Positions 7,127-13,723 of a stretch of 18,551 nucleotides of DNA are shown piece by piece. The stretch spans positions 1 through 18,551 of the forward strand of contig JAGVUJ010000063.1 of assembly GCA_019136325.1 (NCBI GenBank), in the 5' to 3' direction. Origin of the DNA: Deltaproteobacteria bacterium (GTDB lineage: Bacteria > Desulfobacterota > Syntrophia > Syntrophales > Smithellaceae). Under the pieces are notes generated by a model. That model was given only the letters and a program-made list of their open reading frames with translations. It did not search any database and had not been told where the DNA came from. Position numbers and translations under genes: made by a program. Each line of letters starts with the position of its first letter. Within the stretch, counting starts at the first letter, position 1.

Positions 7127-8563
7127 TTAATTGGAAGCGTTGCCTTGCTGCGTTGTCTCTCCGGTCAGGATCCTGCGGATGTTCAGAAATTCATCCAGCT
7201 TATCCGCCACGGTTTCCCATGATTGCACGCGGTCGTCAAAACCGTCAGCGTACAGGTAAAGTGTGGGGATGCCGTGCTTTTCCAGATCGCGGACAAAGGG
7301 CTTCACCATGCCCCAGGTGTTGCGGCAACCCATCGTTCCCATATAGACGATAAAATCCGGTTTCATGATATTAACGGCGCCCAGCGTATCGTCCAGCCAC
7401 ATGCCGGGGGCATCGTAGGGTCCCCTGATCTGTTTAACCATCGGCATTCTGGACATTTGATCGGTAAGAGAGTCGATGATGCTATCAAGGTCGCCGTCGT
7501 CAAGGCGGTATCCTTCTTCTTCCTTGCCGATGGCGTGCGGATTATCCTTCTGCCAGAAATTGAAAAGGATGGAACCCATATGCGAAATATCCCGTTGGTC
7601 CAGAAAATTCCATAACCGGGCATCGGTGGTATAATGATCGATATAGCAGAACAATCCCCGGGCTTTTTCCCTGCCGGACGTTGTTCCGGCCTGTCCCACC
7701 TGCGCTTTTTGCCTGACGTTTGCGATCATGGCTTCCATCAGTTGCGTATATTCTTTGGTGCCGTTCATCATGAAGCGTCCCCCGTAAAGCATCAAGTCGT
7801 ATATCGGAGGCATGGGACAGGGTTTGAGGCGCTGTAAATCGAGAAGTTCACAGGCCAGCTCATCCTGTCTTTTCGATTCCTTGATGACGTCGCGCAGTTT
7901 TGACATGTCGAGTTTGTTGCCGGTTTGTTCTTCCAGAAAAGCAATCAGTCCGCGGAAATCGGCGCGGTGATATTCCGCGGCCCGCTCGTCGGTGAGCGTA
8001 TAGGGATAGTTAAGCTGATAAAAAGGAATGTCGAGATAGGAAGCGGCAAACGAAAAAGAATTGGCATTGGTATCGCAAATGCCCGGAGAATCGTAAACAA
8101 CAAAATCGAGGCCGGTTGTCAGGCCGGAAAGATAAGCGCCCAGAGATCCTCTTTGTGACGAGCAGGATGTCTCCGTAAAACCGAGTTCGCAACAATAATC
8201 CAGAAACTCGGCGGTGCCTCTTTTCAAAACCACCGTGCCCATAACGCTCCAGGGCTCGAGGGCGACCGGCTGAACGTTGAAAGCGTATAAAATCGGCGTG
8301 GCCAGACAGAAGGTCACCCCGGCCGTTTTCCTGCCCTCGATGTGGGCGCGAACGCAATCGTTGGTGTATTTGGCGATCAATTTTAAAAACAGGATGCCCG
8401 GTTCGCCCTGTTTTACAAAGGCGTCAAGGACAGTGCGGTAATGAGGAATGTAGGGAAGAAGCGATTCATATTCCTTGCGGAAACCGTCCGCGGTTTTGGA
8501 AGCGTTTTCCAGAATCGTCCACATATTCCAGTCGAAATTGTATTCTCTGGTTTCTCGTTTCAT
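7127..8563 (-). CDS. 2-hydroxyacyl-CoA dehydratase / benzoyl-CoA reductase subunit (HGD-D family), large tandem copy 1
   Basis: This 478-residue protein is the tandem paralogue of the following gene. It has the same landmarks: LDYCCELGF and TETSCSSQRG (C134), SPGICDTN (C163), YDLMLYGGRFMMNG, and YMGTMGCRNTWG (C413), with RDLEKHGIPTLYLYADGFDD after it. As in the paralogue, the middle ligand site of the family is replaced by RGPYDAPGMW at about 380-389. The protein would therefore hold its Fe-S cluster with an altered ligand set, or not at all. AGGGG lies about 7 bases before the ATG. It lies 10 bases after the 76-aa gene and about 30 bases before its paralogue. In dehydratases and class I benzoyl-CoA reductases two such subunits pair into a heterodimer; here this pair, or either one with the 377-aa subunit, could form the catalytic core. 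Substrate unknown. Confidence 0.88.
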   Translation of the reverse strand: MKRETREYNFDWNMWTILENASKTADGFRKEYESLLPYIPHYRTVLDAFVKQGEPGILFLKLIAKYTNDCVRAHIEGRKTAGVTFCLATPILYAFNVQPVALEPWSVMGTVVLKRGTAEFLDYCCELGFTETSCSSQRGSLGAYLSGLTTGLDFVVYDSPGICDTNANSFSFAASYLDIPFYQLNYPYTLTDERAAEYHRADFRGLIAFLEEQTGNKLDMSKLRDVIKESKRQDELACELLDLQRLKPCPMPPIYDLMLYGGRFMMNGTKEYTQLMEAMIANVRQKAQVGQAGTTSGREKARGLFCYIDHYTTDARLWNFLDQRDISHMGSILFNFWQKDNPHAIGKEEEGYRLDDGDLDSIIDSLTDQMSRMPMVKQIRGPYDAPGMWLDDTLGAVNIMKPDFIVYMGTMGCRNTWGMVKPFVRDLEKHGIPTLYLYADGFDDRVQSWETVADKLDEFLNIRRILTGETTQQGNASN

Positions 8564-8573
8564 TTATGACCCC

Positions 8574-8804
8574 TTAAATATTCATGCTCAGCAATGCGCC
8601 TTCTTTTATTCTTTGAATGTAGAGTTTGGCTCTTTCCTTAAGAACGTTCACATCCACTTTTTTTTCAATGTCTTTCAGCGCCGGAAGCGCCGCGTCTCTG
8701 AAAAGAGTCAACGCATCGATGGCCCGCTGTCTTTCGGCCAGCACCCGTGATGAATCAATGGCGATGTTCTTGATCACTTCAATGGCGATTTTGTCCTGTT
8801 CCAT
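8574..8804 (-). CDS. Small helical protein of unknown function, 76 aa
   Basis: I do not recognise this protein. It is 76 residues long, predicted almost entirely helical, and rich in charged residues and alanine (for example IDSSRVLAERQRAIDAL and LPALKDIEKKVDVNVLKERA), with no cysteine and no membrane segment. It has a good ribosome site, AAGGAGAAGGAACC directly before ATG 8804, and lies 15 bases after the 377-aa reductase subunit and 10 bases before the 478-aa one. This spacing and its place between enzyme subunits support a real gene, perhaps a small accessory or structural subunit of the complex. It might be related to the helical proteins further up the operon, but I see no clear shared motif. 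Confidence 0.75.
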   Translation of the reverse strand: MEQDKIAIEVIKNIAIDSSRVLAERQRAIDALTLFRDAALPALKDIEKKVDVNVLKERAKLYIQRIKEGALLSMNI

Positions 8805-8819
8805 GGTTCCTTCTCCTTT

Positions 8820-9953
8820 TTAGGAAATTCTTTCCAGAAATGCGTCAATGCGCATCTTTACACGGCCCGACTCTGTGAGCGGCCCGTACTCGCGTTCCAT
8901 TCTCATGCAGGGAATGCCTTCTTTTTCGAGATCCCTTTCAAAGATGCCGTTTTCCGAACCGTGCAGATCGCAGAAGCGGATGTTCTGCAGAATGATGCCA
9001 TCCACTTTTGCTTCTTTGGCGCGGTCCATGATGTATTTCAATCTTTCCTTGTAGTAACCGAACATGCGCGGACAGTAGGCGTGATTGAGATAACGTTTGG
9101 TTAACGCAAAAAGAGGATCGCCGTGCTCCTCCGTCAGATCGCTGTAAGAGCGGGAACCGAAGCACAGAGTGTCGGTAACAATAACCGCTCCGCAATCCTC
9201 GATGACCTTCATGAACTCCAGATCGTCATTGACCGATCCCACCAGCATCAGACGTTTTCTCCCGGTAATGGGCTTTTTTCTGTCTTCCAGTTGGGAAAGG
9301 GTTTTGCGAAGCATCTGGTTGAATTCGTCGCGCGGCATAGCGGCGGCGGCCATGATAATGGCGAGAGCGTCCTCTCCGGTCATGACAATGTCGTCTTTGA
9401 TGCGCAGCTTATCGAGCTGAATCAGCAGTTTTCTGCTTTCGTTGTAAACACCGATGGCGCCTTTGAGGGATTCATCGGTAATCTTCACGCCGAAGTGTTC
9501 TTCGATTTTCTCTTTCAGCTTTTTGGCTTCTTCGTAAGACCACTTCAGGGAATAGTCGGTGACTTTATGCGGAACGCCGAAGTAGTGAAAGAATCCCGGC
9601 ACGATGCCCTGGTAATCTTCGCCCGCTTTCCGCCAGCATTCATCGAGCCTTCTCATGGAGTCGCATCCGGGCACAATGATGGTTCCGTCAAGAAAATTGA
9701 ATTTCCCTTCCCCGGCAAGCTGCAGAACGCATTTCGGAAAACTGCAGATCACCGGTCCGAAATACGTGTCGCCGATGGAAGAAGACGTCGTTCCGGTTCC
9801 CCTCAGACGAAAGGGAAGGATGTCGGCGGCGTAAATAATTTCATCGGGGACAAATGTACAGGGATAACCGATCACCGGCTTGCCGCTTTCCTTCCATTTT
9901 TTGACATGAGCATTTTCCGTTGTATTGATAATTTCTTTCCATGCGTTAATCAT
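8820..9953 (-). CDS. 2-hydroxyacyl-CoA dehydratase / benzoyl-CoA reductase subunit (HgdB/BcrC-like), 377 aa
   Basis: This 377-residue protein has the usual length and layout of the family. GKPVIGYPCTFVPDEIIYAA near residues 24-43 is the typical N-terminal strand and helix. Cysteines follow at C70 and C75 (VICSFPKC) and C97 (VPGCDSMRR), then YCPRMFGYY with C294 and RFCDLHGSENGIFERDLE with C328. C70 or C75, C294 and C328 are the likely [4Fe-4S] ligands. Unlike the two large subunits it keeps all three ligand regions, so it is the best candidate for the subunit carrying a normal cluster. ATG 9953 has GGAGGTGCAAA in front and overlaps the stop of the 427-aa gene by 4 bases; the longer frame from 9974 lacks a ribosome site. 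It most resembles HgdB/BcrC/BzdN-type subunits. Substrate cannot be deduced. Confidence 0.92.
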   Translation of the reverse strand: MINAWKEIINTTENAHVKKWKESGKPVIGYPCTFVPDEIIYAADILPFRLRGTGTTSSSIGDTYFGPVICSFPKCVLQLAGEGKFNFLDGTIIVPGCDSMRRLDECWRKAGEDYQGIVPGFFHYFGVPHKVTDYSLKWSYEEAKKLKEKIEEHFGVKITDESLKGAIGVYNESRKLLIQLDKLRIKDDIVMTGEDALAIIMAAAAMPRDEFNQMLRKTLSQLEDRKKPITGRKRLMLVGSVNDDLEFMKVIEDCGAVIVTDTLCFGSRSYSDLTEEHGDPLFALTKRYLNHAYCPRMFGYYKERLKYIMDRAKEAKVDGIILQNIRFCDLHGSENGIFERDLEKEGIPCMRMEREYGPLTESGRVKMRIDAFLERIS

Positions 9954-11233
9954 TTTGCACCTCCGTCCGCCCATAGTACAGATCTCAGATTCTCAAGAGA
10001 TTTTTTCATCTCCGCGCTTTGATCGGCTCTGACCATTTCACAGAATCCGTCGATCAGGGAAGGCATTGCCGCGGGAGCAAGCGTCTTGAAGGAACGAACC
10101 ATCTCCGGCACAAGCCACCGGACGGTTTTTCCCAACTCGTCTTCCTCCACCGCATCGGCAAATCCGCGCAGAAGCGTCATAAAAAGTTGGGGCCTGGCTT
10201 CATGAATATTATTTATAATTCTCAGCGCCGCATTGAAATTTTCCGCCATCACCTGCGTGTCCAGATCGGAAATGCCCGCGGTTGCCGCTTCAATGAACTT
10301 TTCCTGATCGGCATCTTCATAAAGGCTCATCGTCACGGCCTTAGACCTGATTTTGGGATTTTCCAGAGAGGAATACGCCGCCAACGATGAAAAGAGGAGT
10401 TTTTCATTTTCAGACAGCGCTTCGGCCAGCGATTTAGCGATTGTTTCACCGTCTTCGGCCAGGGCGATACGCGCCTTGGTGAAAATATCGGCATCGATTT
10501 CGTTTGCCGCATCTTTCAGAAAATTGGTCAGATAGATTTCAAAAAGGGATTTGCCGCCTTTGGCCAGAAGATAGCTGCCCGTGTGCAGTCGGCGCAGCAG
10601 TTCGGCCAGCGTATTGGTCAGCTTCCCTATCTCTTTGCCGTCTAATTCGCGCACGACGGAAAGGAGAATGTCGGCTGTCAGATCGGGGCCAAGGTTTTTC
10701 AGAAGAGAATCTAAAATAAGGGCGATACTTCTAACAGAGATATTTCCGGCGGAGACAGCCGAGGCAAGAATGCTGCCGACCTTGGCGGGATAAGCCCAGA
10801 TGCATTCAAGCGTCACATCAATATTCTGCAGAATGTGTTCTTCGGATCTGTCCACCATTTCCTTGATTTCACCGAAATCCGTGTTGATGATGAAATCATT
10901 AATGCCGGTCTGACGGGGATCGTCGATCATCTGAATGCCCTGCTTGAGCCGGTCGTTTGTTTCCCGGGCAAAGGCTGTGATAAGTTTCCCAATTTCGGCT
11001 CCGGATTTGTTATCGGCTTCCGTTTTCGAGGAAAGCACACTGTCAACCATATTTTGCACGGATGAAGACATCCGTGCTTTGAATTTGCTGTCGCCGGACC
11101 AGTCCTTCAATGCCTCTTGAACGACGGCGCTCACCAGTTTCCTCACCGCGGGGGTTTTTACCGTTTTCCATATGACGCTGCCAGTGAGATCGGCAGCGTT
11201 TCCCGGTTGAGAAGATTTTTCAGCATCTTTCAT
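9950..11233 (-). CDS. Helical protein of unknown function, 427 aa, sharing a domain with the two small upstream proteins
   Basis: I do not recognise a named family. The protein is 427 residues, acidic, alanine- and leucine-rich and looks all-helical, with no signal peptide or membrane segment and only two cysteines. Residues 144-216 (CIWAYP, then NLGPDL, then ELDGKEIGKLTNTLAELLRRL) match the domain seen in the 145- and 213-aa neighbours, where the landmarks are W-x2-P and F/L-x-P-[EQD]-L. The N-terminal TPAVRKLV at 27-34 corresponds to TPFVKDLI of the 213-aa protein, with about 90 extra residues before the shared domain here. A similar motif recurs at 357-385 (FADAVEEDELGKTV). This looks like a helical repeat scaffold. 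It ends in ATGA, overlapping the 377-aa reductase subunit start, which argues for a joint role with the enzyme. Confidence 0.8.
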   Translation of the reverse strand: MKDAEKSSQPGNAADLTGSVIWKTVKTPAVRKLVSAVVQEALKDWSGDSKFKARMSSSVQNMVDSVLSSKTEADNKSGAEIGKLITAFARETNDRLKQGIQMIDDPRQTGINDFIINTDFGEIKEMVDRSEEHILQNIDVTLECIWAYPAKVGSILASAVSAGNISVRSIALILDSLLKNLGPDLTADILLSVVRELDGKEIGKLTNTLAELLRRLHTGSYLLAKGGKSLFEIYLTNFLKDAANEIDADIFTKARIALAEDGETIAKSLAEALSENEKLLFSSLAAYSSLENPKIRSKAVTMSLYEDADQEKFIEAATAGISDLDTQVMAENFNAALRIINNIHEARPQLFMTLLRGFADAVEEDELGKTVRWLVPEMVRSFKTLAPAAMPSLIDGFCEMVRADQSAEMKKSLENLRSVLWADGGAK

Positions 11234-11260
11234 GGATATTCCTCCATCAAATGATTTTAT

Positions 11261-11902
11261 TTATTTTCTTCTTTTCAGTCTTTTCCGCAGAAGCTGCCAC
11301 GCCCAGGAAATTAAGTGCAGCTTCTGATCGAGAACCGCATTAACGAGGGTATGCGTTGCATCCCGCAACTGATCGCCGTCGACATGAGCCGCTACGTCGG
11401 AAACAAATTTGCTGACCGTTTGCGGATCGTTCTTGCTGACGCCATTGATGAAGCGGGTTGCCGCATTGATTCCGTTGCCGATGAGCGGCGGCGCGTCATT
11501 CCGTAAGGTTTTGCCGACCACGTCTCTGAATTCAGGAGACGCATCCCATAGATTTTTCCCCAGCGCGACATACGCTTCGGCCAGGGCTTTCAATTCTTCC
11601 GTATCGATATCTTTGAGAATGCTGCCGATGTAATCTCTGAGCAGCTCCGGCGAAAATTTTTCATTGATTTGTTTTCCCACTTCCGCCAGAGCGCCCGTGC
11701 AGGAATTAAATACGGGAGGAATCGAACCCAGAACGGACAGAATAATTTCCGGGTCCTGCCAGATCAGAGCGTTTACGACCGGATGCGTTTTGTCCGGTTT
11801 GATATTCTGCAGATTCATTCTTATAAGATCTTTGACGAAGGGTGTGCTTAACACCTCTTTCATTACTCCACTTTCGGCGGGCATAACGGCGTTATTTTCC
11901 AT
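11261..11902 (-). CDS. Helical protein of unknown function, 213 aa, paralogue of the 145-aa neighbour
   Basis: This 213-residue helical protein is unrecognised by name. STPFVKDLIRMNLQNIKPDK at 19-38 and WQDPEIILSVLGSIPPVFN at 48-66, followed by NEKFSPELLRDYIGSILKDI at 80-99, line up with the 145-aa protein almost residue by residue. A second copy of the last motif occurs near the C-terminus (HVDGDQLRDATHTLVNAVL), suggesting an internal repeat. The C-terminus is basic (LLRKRLKRRK). I chose ATG 11902 rather than the frame opening at 12040, because GGAGGGG lies about 8 bases upstream and because the paralogue starts at an equivalent point. It overlaps the upstream gene by 11 bases, so translation is probably coupled. 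No catalytic motif is visible; a binding or scaffold role is a guess. Confidence 0.8.
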   Translation of the reverse strand: MENNAVMPAESGVMKEVLSTPFVKDLIRMNLQNIKPDKTHPVVNALIWQDPEIILSVLGSIPPVFNSCTGALAEVGKQINEKFSPELLRDYIGSILKDIDTEELKALAEAYVALGKNLWDASPEFRDVVGKTLRNDAPPLIGNGINAATRFINGVSKNDPQTVSKFVSDVAAHVDGDQLRDATHTLVNAVLDQKLHLISWAWQLLRKRLKRRK

Positions 11903-12329
11903 GGTCTTTCCCCTCCGTATTCGTATGGACAGCATTCTGTTCATTGTACGTTTCTTCCGCCACCACCCACAACTGGGTTGCCAGCAGCTTCCCGTTGCGG
12001 ACAATGCTTTCGAGCGTTTCTTTGTCAAGCGACAGAACAATCGACTTCATATAATCATGAAGCAACTGCGGCGAAAATTTTTCGTTAAGCTGAATGAGCA
12101 GTTCGTCGACGCATTGAATTACGGAATTGGCAATGGCAGGAACGGCTCCCAGCACCCCCAGAAAAAATTCCGGATCCTGCCACAACATCGTCCGAACCAG
12201 TCTGCGGCTGGATTCCGGATCGATATTCTGCAGGACGGTTCTGACGCCTTCTTTGAAGCCGGGCTTCTTCAGCAGCTCCTTCAGCACGCGATCGGTTAAG
12301 TCGATGACTCCCTTATTGGCTTCTTCCAT
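11892..12329 (-). CDS. Helical protein of unknown function, 145 aa
   Basis: This 145-residue helical protein contains a single copy of the domain shared with the next two genes: KKPGFKEGVRTVLQNIDPES at 21-40, WQDPEFFLGVLGAVPAIAN at 50-68 and NEKFSPQLLHDYMKSIVLSL at 82-101. The C-terminus is polar and disordered-looking (QNAVHTNTEGKDHGK). ATG 12329 was chosen because AGGAG sits 8 bases upstream, 11 bases after the acyl-CoA dehydrogenase stop; the frame extends to 12410 but that part would lie inside the dehydrogenase gene. No known enzyme motif is visible. Its position between the dehydrogenases and reductase subunits suggests it serves the same complex or pathway. Confidence 0.8.
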   Translation of the reverse strand: MEEANKGVIDLTDRVLKELLKKPGFKEGVRTVLQNIDPESSRRLVRTMLWQDPEFFLGVLGAVPAIANSVIQCVDELLIQLNEKFSPQLLHDYMKSIVLSLDKETLESIVRNGKLLATQLWVVAEETYNEQNAVHTNTEGKDHGK

Positions 12330-12340
12330 GATTTGTTCTC

Positions 12341-13621
12341 CTATAATGTTTTGCAGTTGAAGAAATACCGGGCTGCTTCCATTTGACAGAGCTGCTTGCC
12401 GCCCATCCATAACTGAATGATTTTGATGTCGCGCCAGTGTTTTTCAATATCGTACTCGCGGTCGGCGCCGTATGTGCCGAGCATATCCATGGCCTTGCCG
12501 AAAATATCCACCGCCCTGTCGGAGATGAAATCCTTGAGATTGCGCATTTTGCAGGCGACTTCATCGGAATAGAGCGGATAGCCGTAGGGTTTGTTGCGCC
12601 GATCGCCCATTCGGGCCGCCTCGTAGGCAAGAATTCTGCAGATATCGATATCACCGGCGATCCGGCCGATAATGCCGGCAATGCAGTCATCTTCCTTCAG
12701 GGGCCGGTTCTTGTATGTTTTAGTCGAAACAAAGTCGTAAAGAATTTCATAGAGATTCAGCATCGCGCCGCATAGAAATCCCATGCTGCCCACCAGTCCC
12801 CAGGGAATGATTTCGCGGAAGACCTGAGCGTCCATGCCCGGTCCATGAGCGCGATACCAACTGGGAACCCTTACATCTTCAAACCAGATATCGCCGTTTT
12901 TATCAGCGGCCATGCCGGCCTTTTCGTAAGGGCCCCCCTGGGTTACGCCTTTGGCATCGGCGGGAACAAATATGAGTGCAAAATCGTTAGGGTCGTTCGA
13001 TCCCAGTTTCGTCGTACAGGGAACACCAAACAGCTTGGCCACACCGCCGGTATTGGTCGGCCAGAGCTTGTGACCGTTGATGACCCATTCATCGCCGTCA
13101 AGGCGAGCGGTTGTCCGGATCGTCTTGCCTCCCAGAATTTCCATGTTTTCGATATCCGCTCCGCCCTGAGGTTCCGTCATGGCATTAGCCGCAAAGACGG
13201 CCTTATCGGTTTCACAGAACATAGGAGCGAATTCCCTGGCGAGCCGCCAATTAACATGAGGATCGACAAGAATGGTCGTCAACGGCCAGTAGGTCACCAT
13301 AAACGCCACTGCCATGGCCGTATCCGCCCTCCCTACTTCTTCGGCCAGCGCGCAGGCCACGGTAAAGGCGTAATCGGAATGGCCGATTCCCCAACCGCCC
13401 ATTTCCTGCGGGAATAACGCTTTTTGGATTCCTACGCCCTTATTTCCCATGAGCTTGTCAAAGGCCGGTTCAATCAAATGGTGTTCTTTCCAGTCTTCAT
13501 CATATTTGCGCCGGAAAGGCATGACTTCCCTGGCTGCCCAGTTTCTGAGCGCGCTGCGGAGGTGTTTGTCCATGGGGGATATATATTCTTCCGGTTTTGA
13601 GAATTCATCGAAGCTTTTCAT
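12341..13621 (-). CDS. Acyl-CoA dehydrogenase family flavoprotein (copy 2 of a pair), without the usual catalytic Glu
   Basis: This 426-residue protein has the acyl-CoA dehydrogenase fold: a helical N-terminus, LFPQEMGGWGIG near 69-80, AEEVGRADTA (D100), the flavin-contacting AMTEPQGGAD at about 147-156, a beta domain with VINGHKLWPTN, and a C-terminal four-helix domain with MLGTYGADREYDIEKHWRD. In most relatives the catalytic base is the Glu in a YEG motif after the RD of that domain. Here the site reads QLWMGG, so Met406 stands where Glu is expected. The alternative Glu used by isovaleryl-CoA dehydrogenase also seems absent. Such changes are known in dehydrogenases acting on alicyclic CoA esters, so a cyclic substrate is possible. 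AAGGAG lies 8 bases before ATG 13621. It is paralogous to the upstream gene; both end in R-[FY]-FF-[DN]-CK. Confidence 0.88.
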   Translation of the reverse strand: MKSFDEFSKPEEYISPMDKHLRSALRNWAAREVMPFRRKYDEDWKEHHLIEPAFDKLMGNKGVGIQKALFPQEMGGWGIGHSDYAFTVACALAEEVGRADTAMAVAFMVTYWPLTTILVDPHVNWRLAREFAPMFCETDKAVFAANAMTEPQGGADIENMEILGGKTIRTTARLDGDEWVINGHKLWPTNTGGVAKLFGVPCTTKLGSNDPNDFALIFVPADAKGVTQGGPYEKAGMAADKNGDIWFEDVRVPSWYRAHGPGMDAQVFREIIPWGLVGSMGFLCGAMLNLYEILYDFVSTKTYKNRPLKEDDCIAGIIGRIAGDIDICRILAYEAARMGDRRNKPYGYPLYSDEVACKMRNLKDFISDRAVDIFGKAMDMLGTYGADREYDIEKHWRDIKIIQLWMGGKQLCQMEAARYFFNCKTL

Positions 13622-13650
13622 GATTGGTCTCCTTTTATACCGAATGAGCT

Positions 13651-13714
13651 GCCAGACATTCGGAATGTTTTTTGATCTGGCCGAATACCAGGTAAGCTTT
13701 CAACAATTGAAAGC
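13651..13714 (-). promoter_or_regulatory. Intercistronic hairpins between the two acyl-CoA dehydrogenase genes
   Basis: The 102-base gap between the dehydrogenase genes holds two inverted repeats. GCTTTCAA at 13696-13703 pairs perfectly with TTGAAAGC at 13707-13714 around a 3-base loop. GCCAGA at 13651-13656 pairs with TCTGGC at 13676-13681, enclosing a smaller ACATT/AATGT hairpin. On the transcribed (minus) strand neither is followed by a T run, so they look more like mRNA-processing, stabilising or attenuating structures than terminators. Function is inferred only from structure and position. Confidence 0.45.
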
Positions 13715-13723
13715 AACGGGTTC

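Noticed and set aside
9123..10022. 299-codon plus-strand ORF opposite the 377-aa reductase subunit
   Set aside because: Antisense shadow of a well-supported gene; the translated sequence shows no family features.
11903..12040. N-terminal extension of the 213-aa helical protein
   Set aside because: The extra part lies inside the upstream gene, has a Trp/Lys/Arg-rich composition unlike the rest, and lacks the good ribosome site found before 11902.
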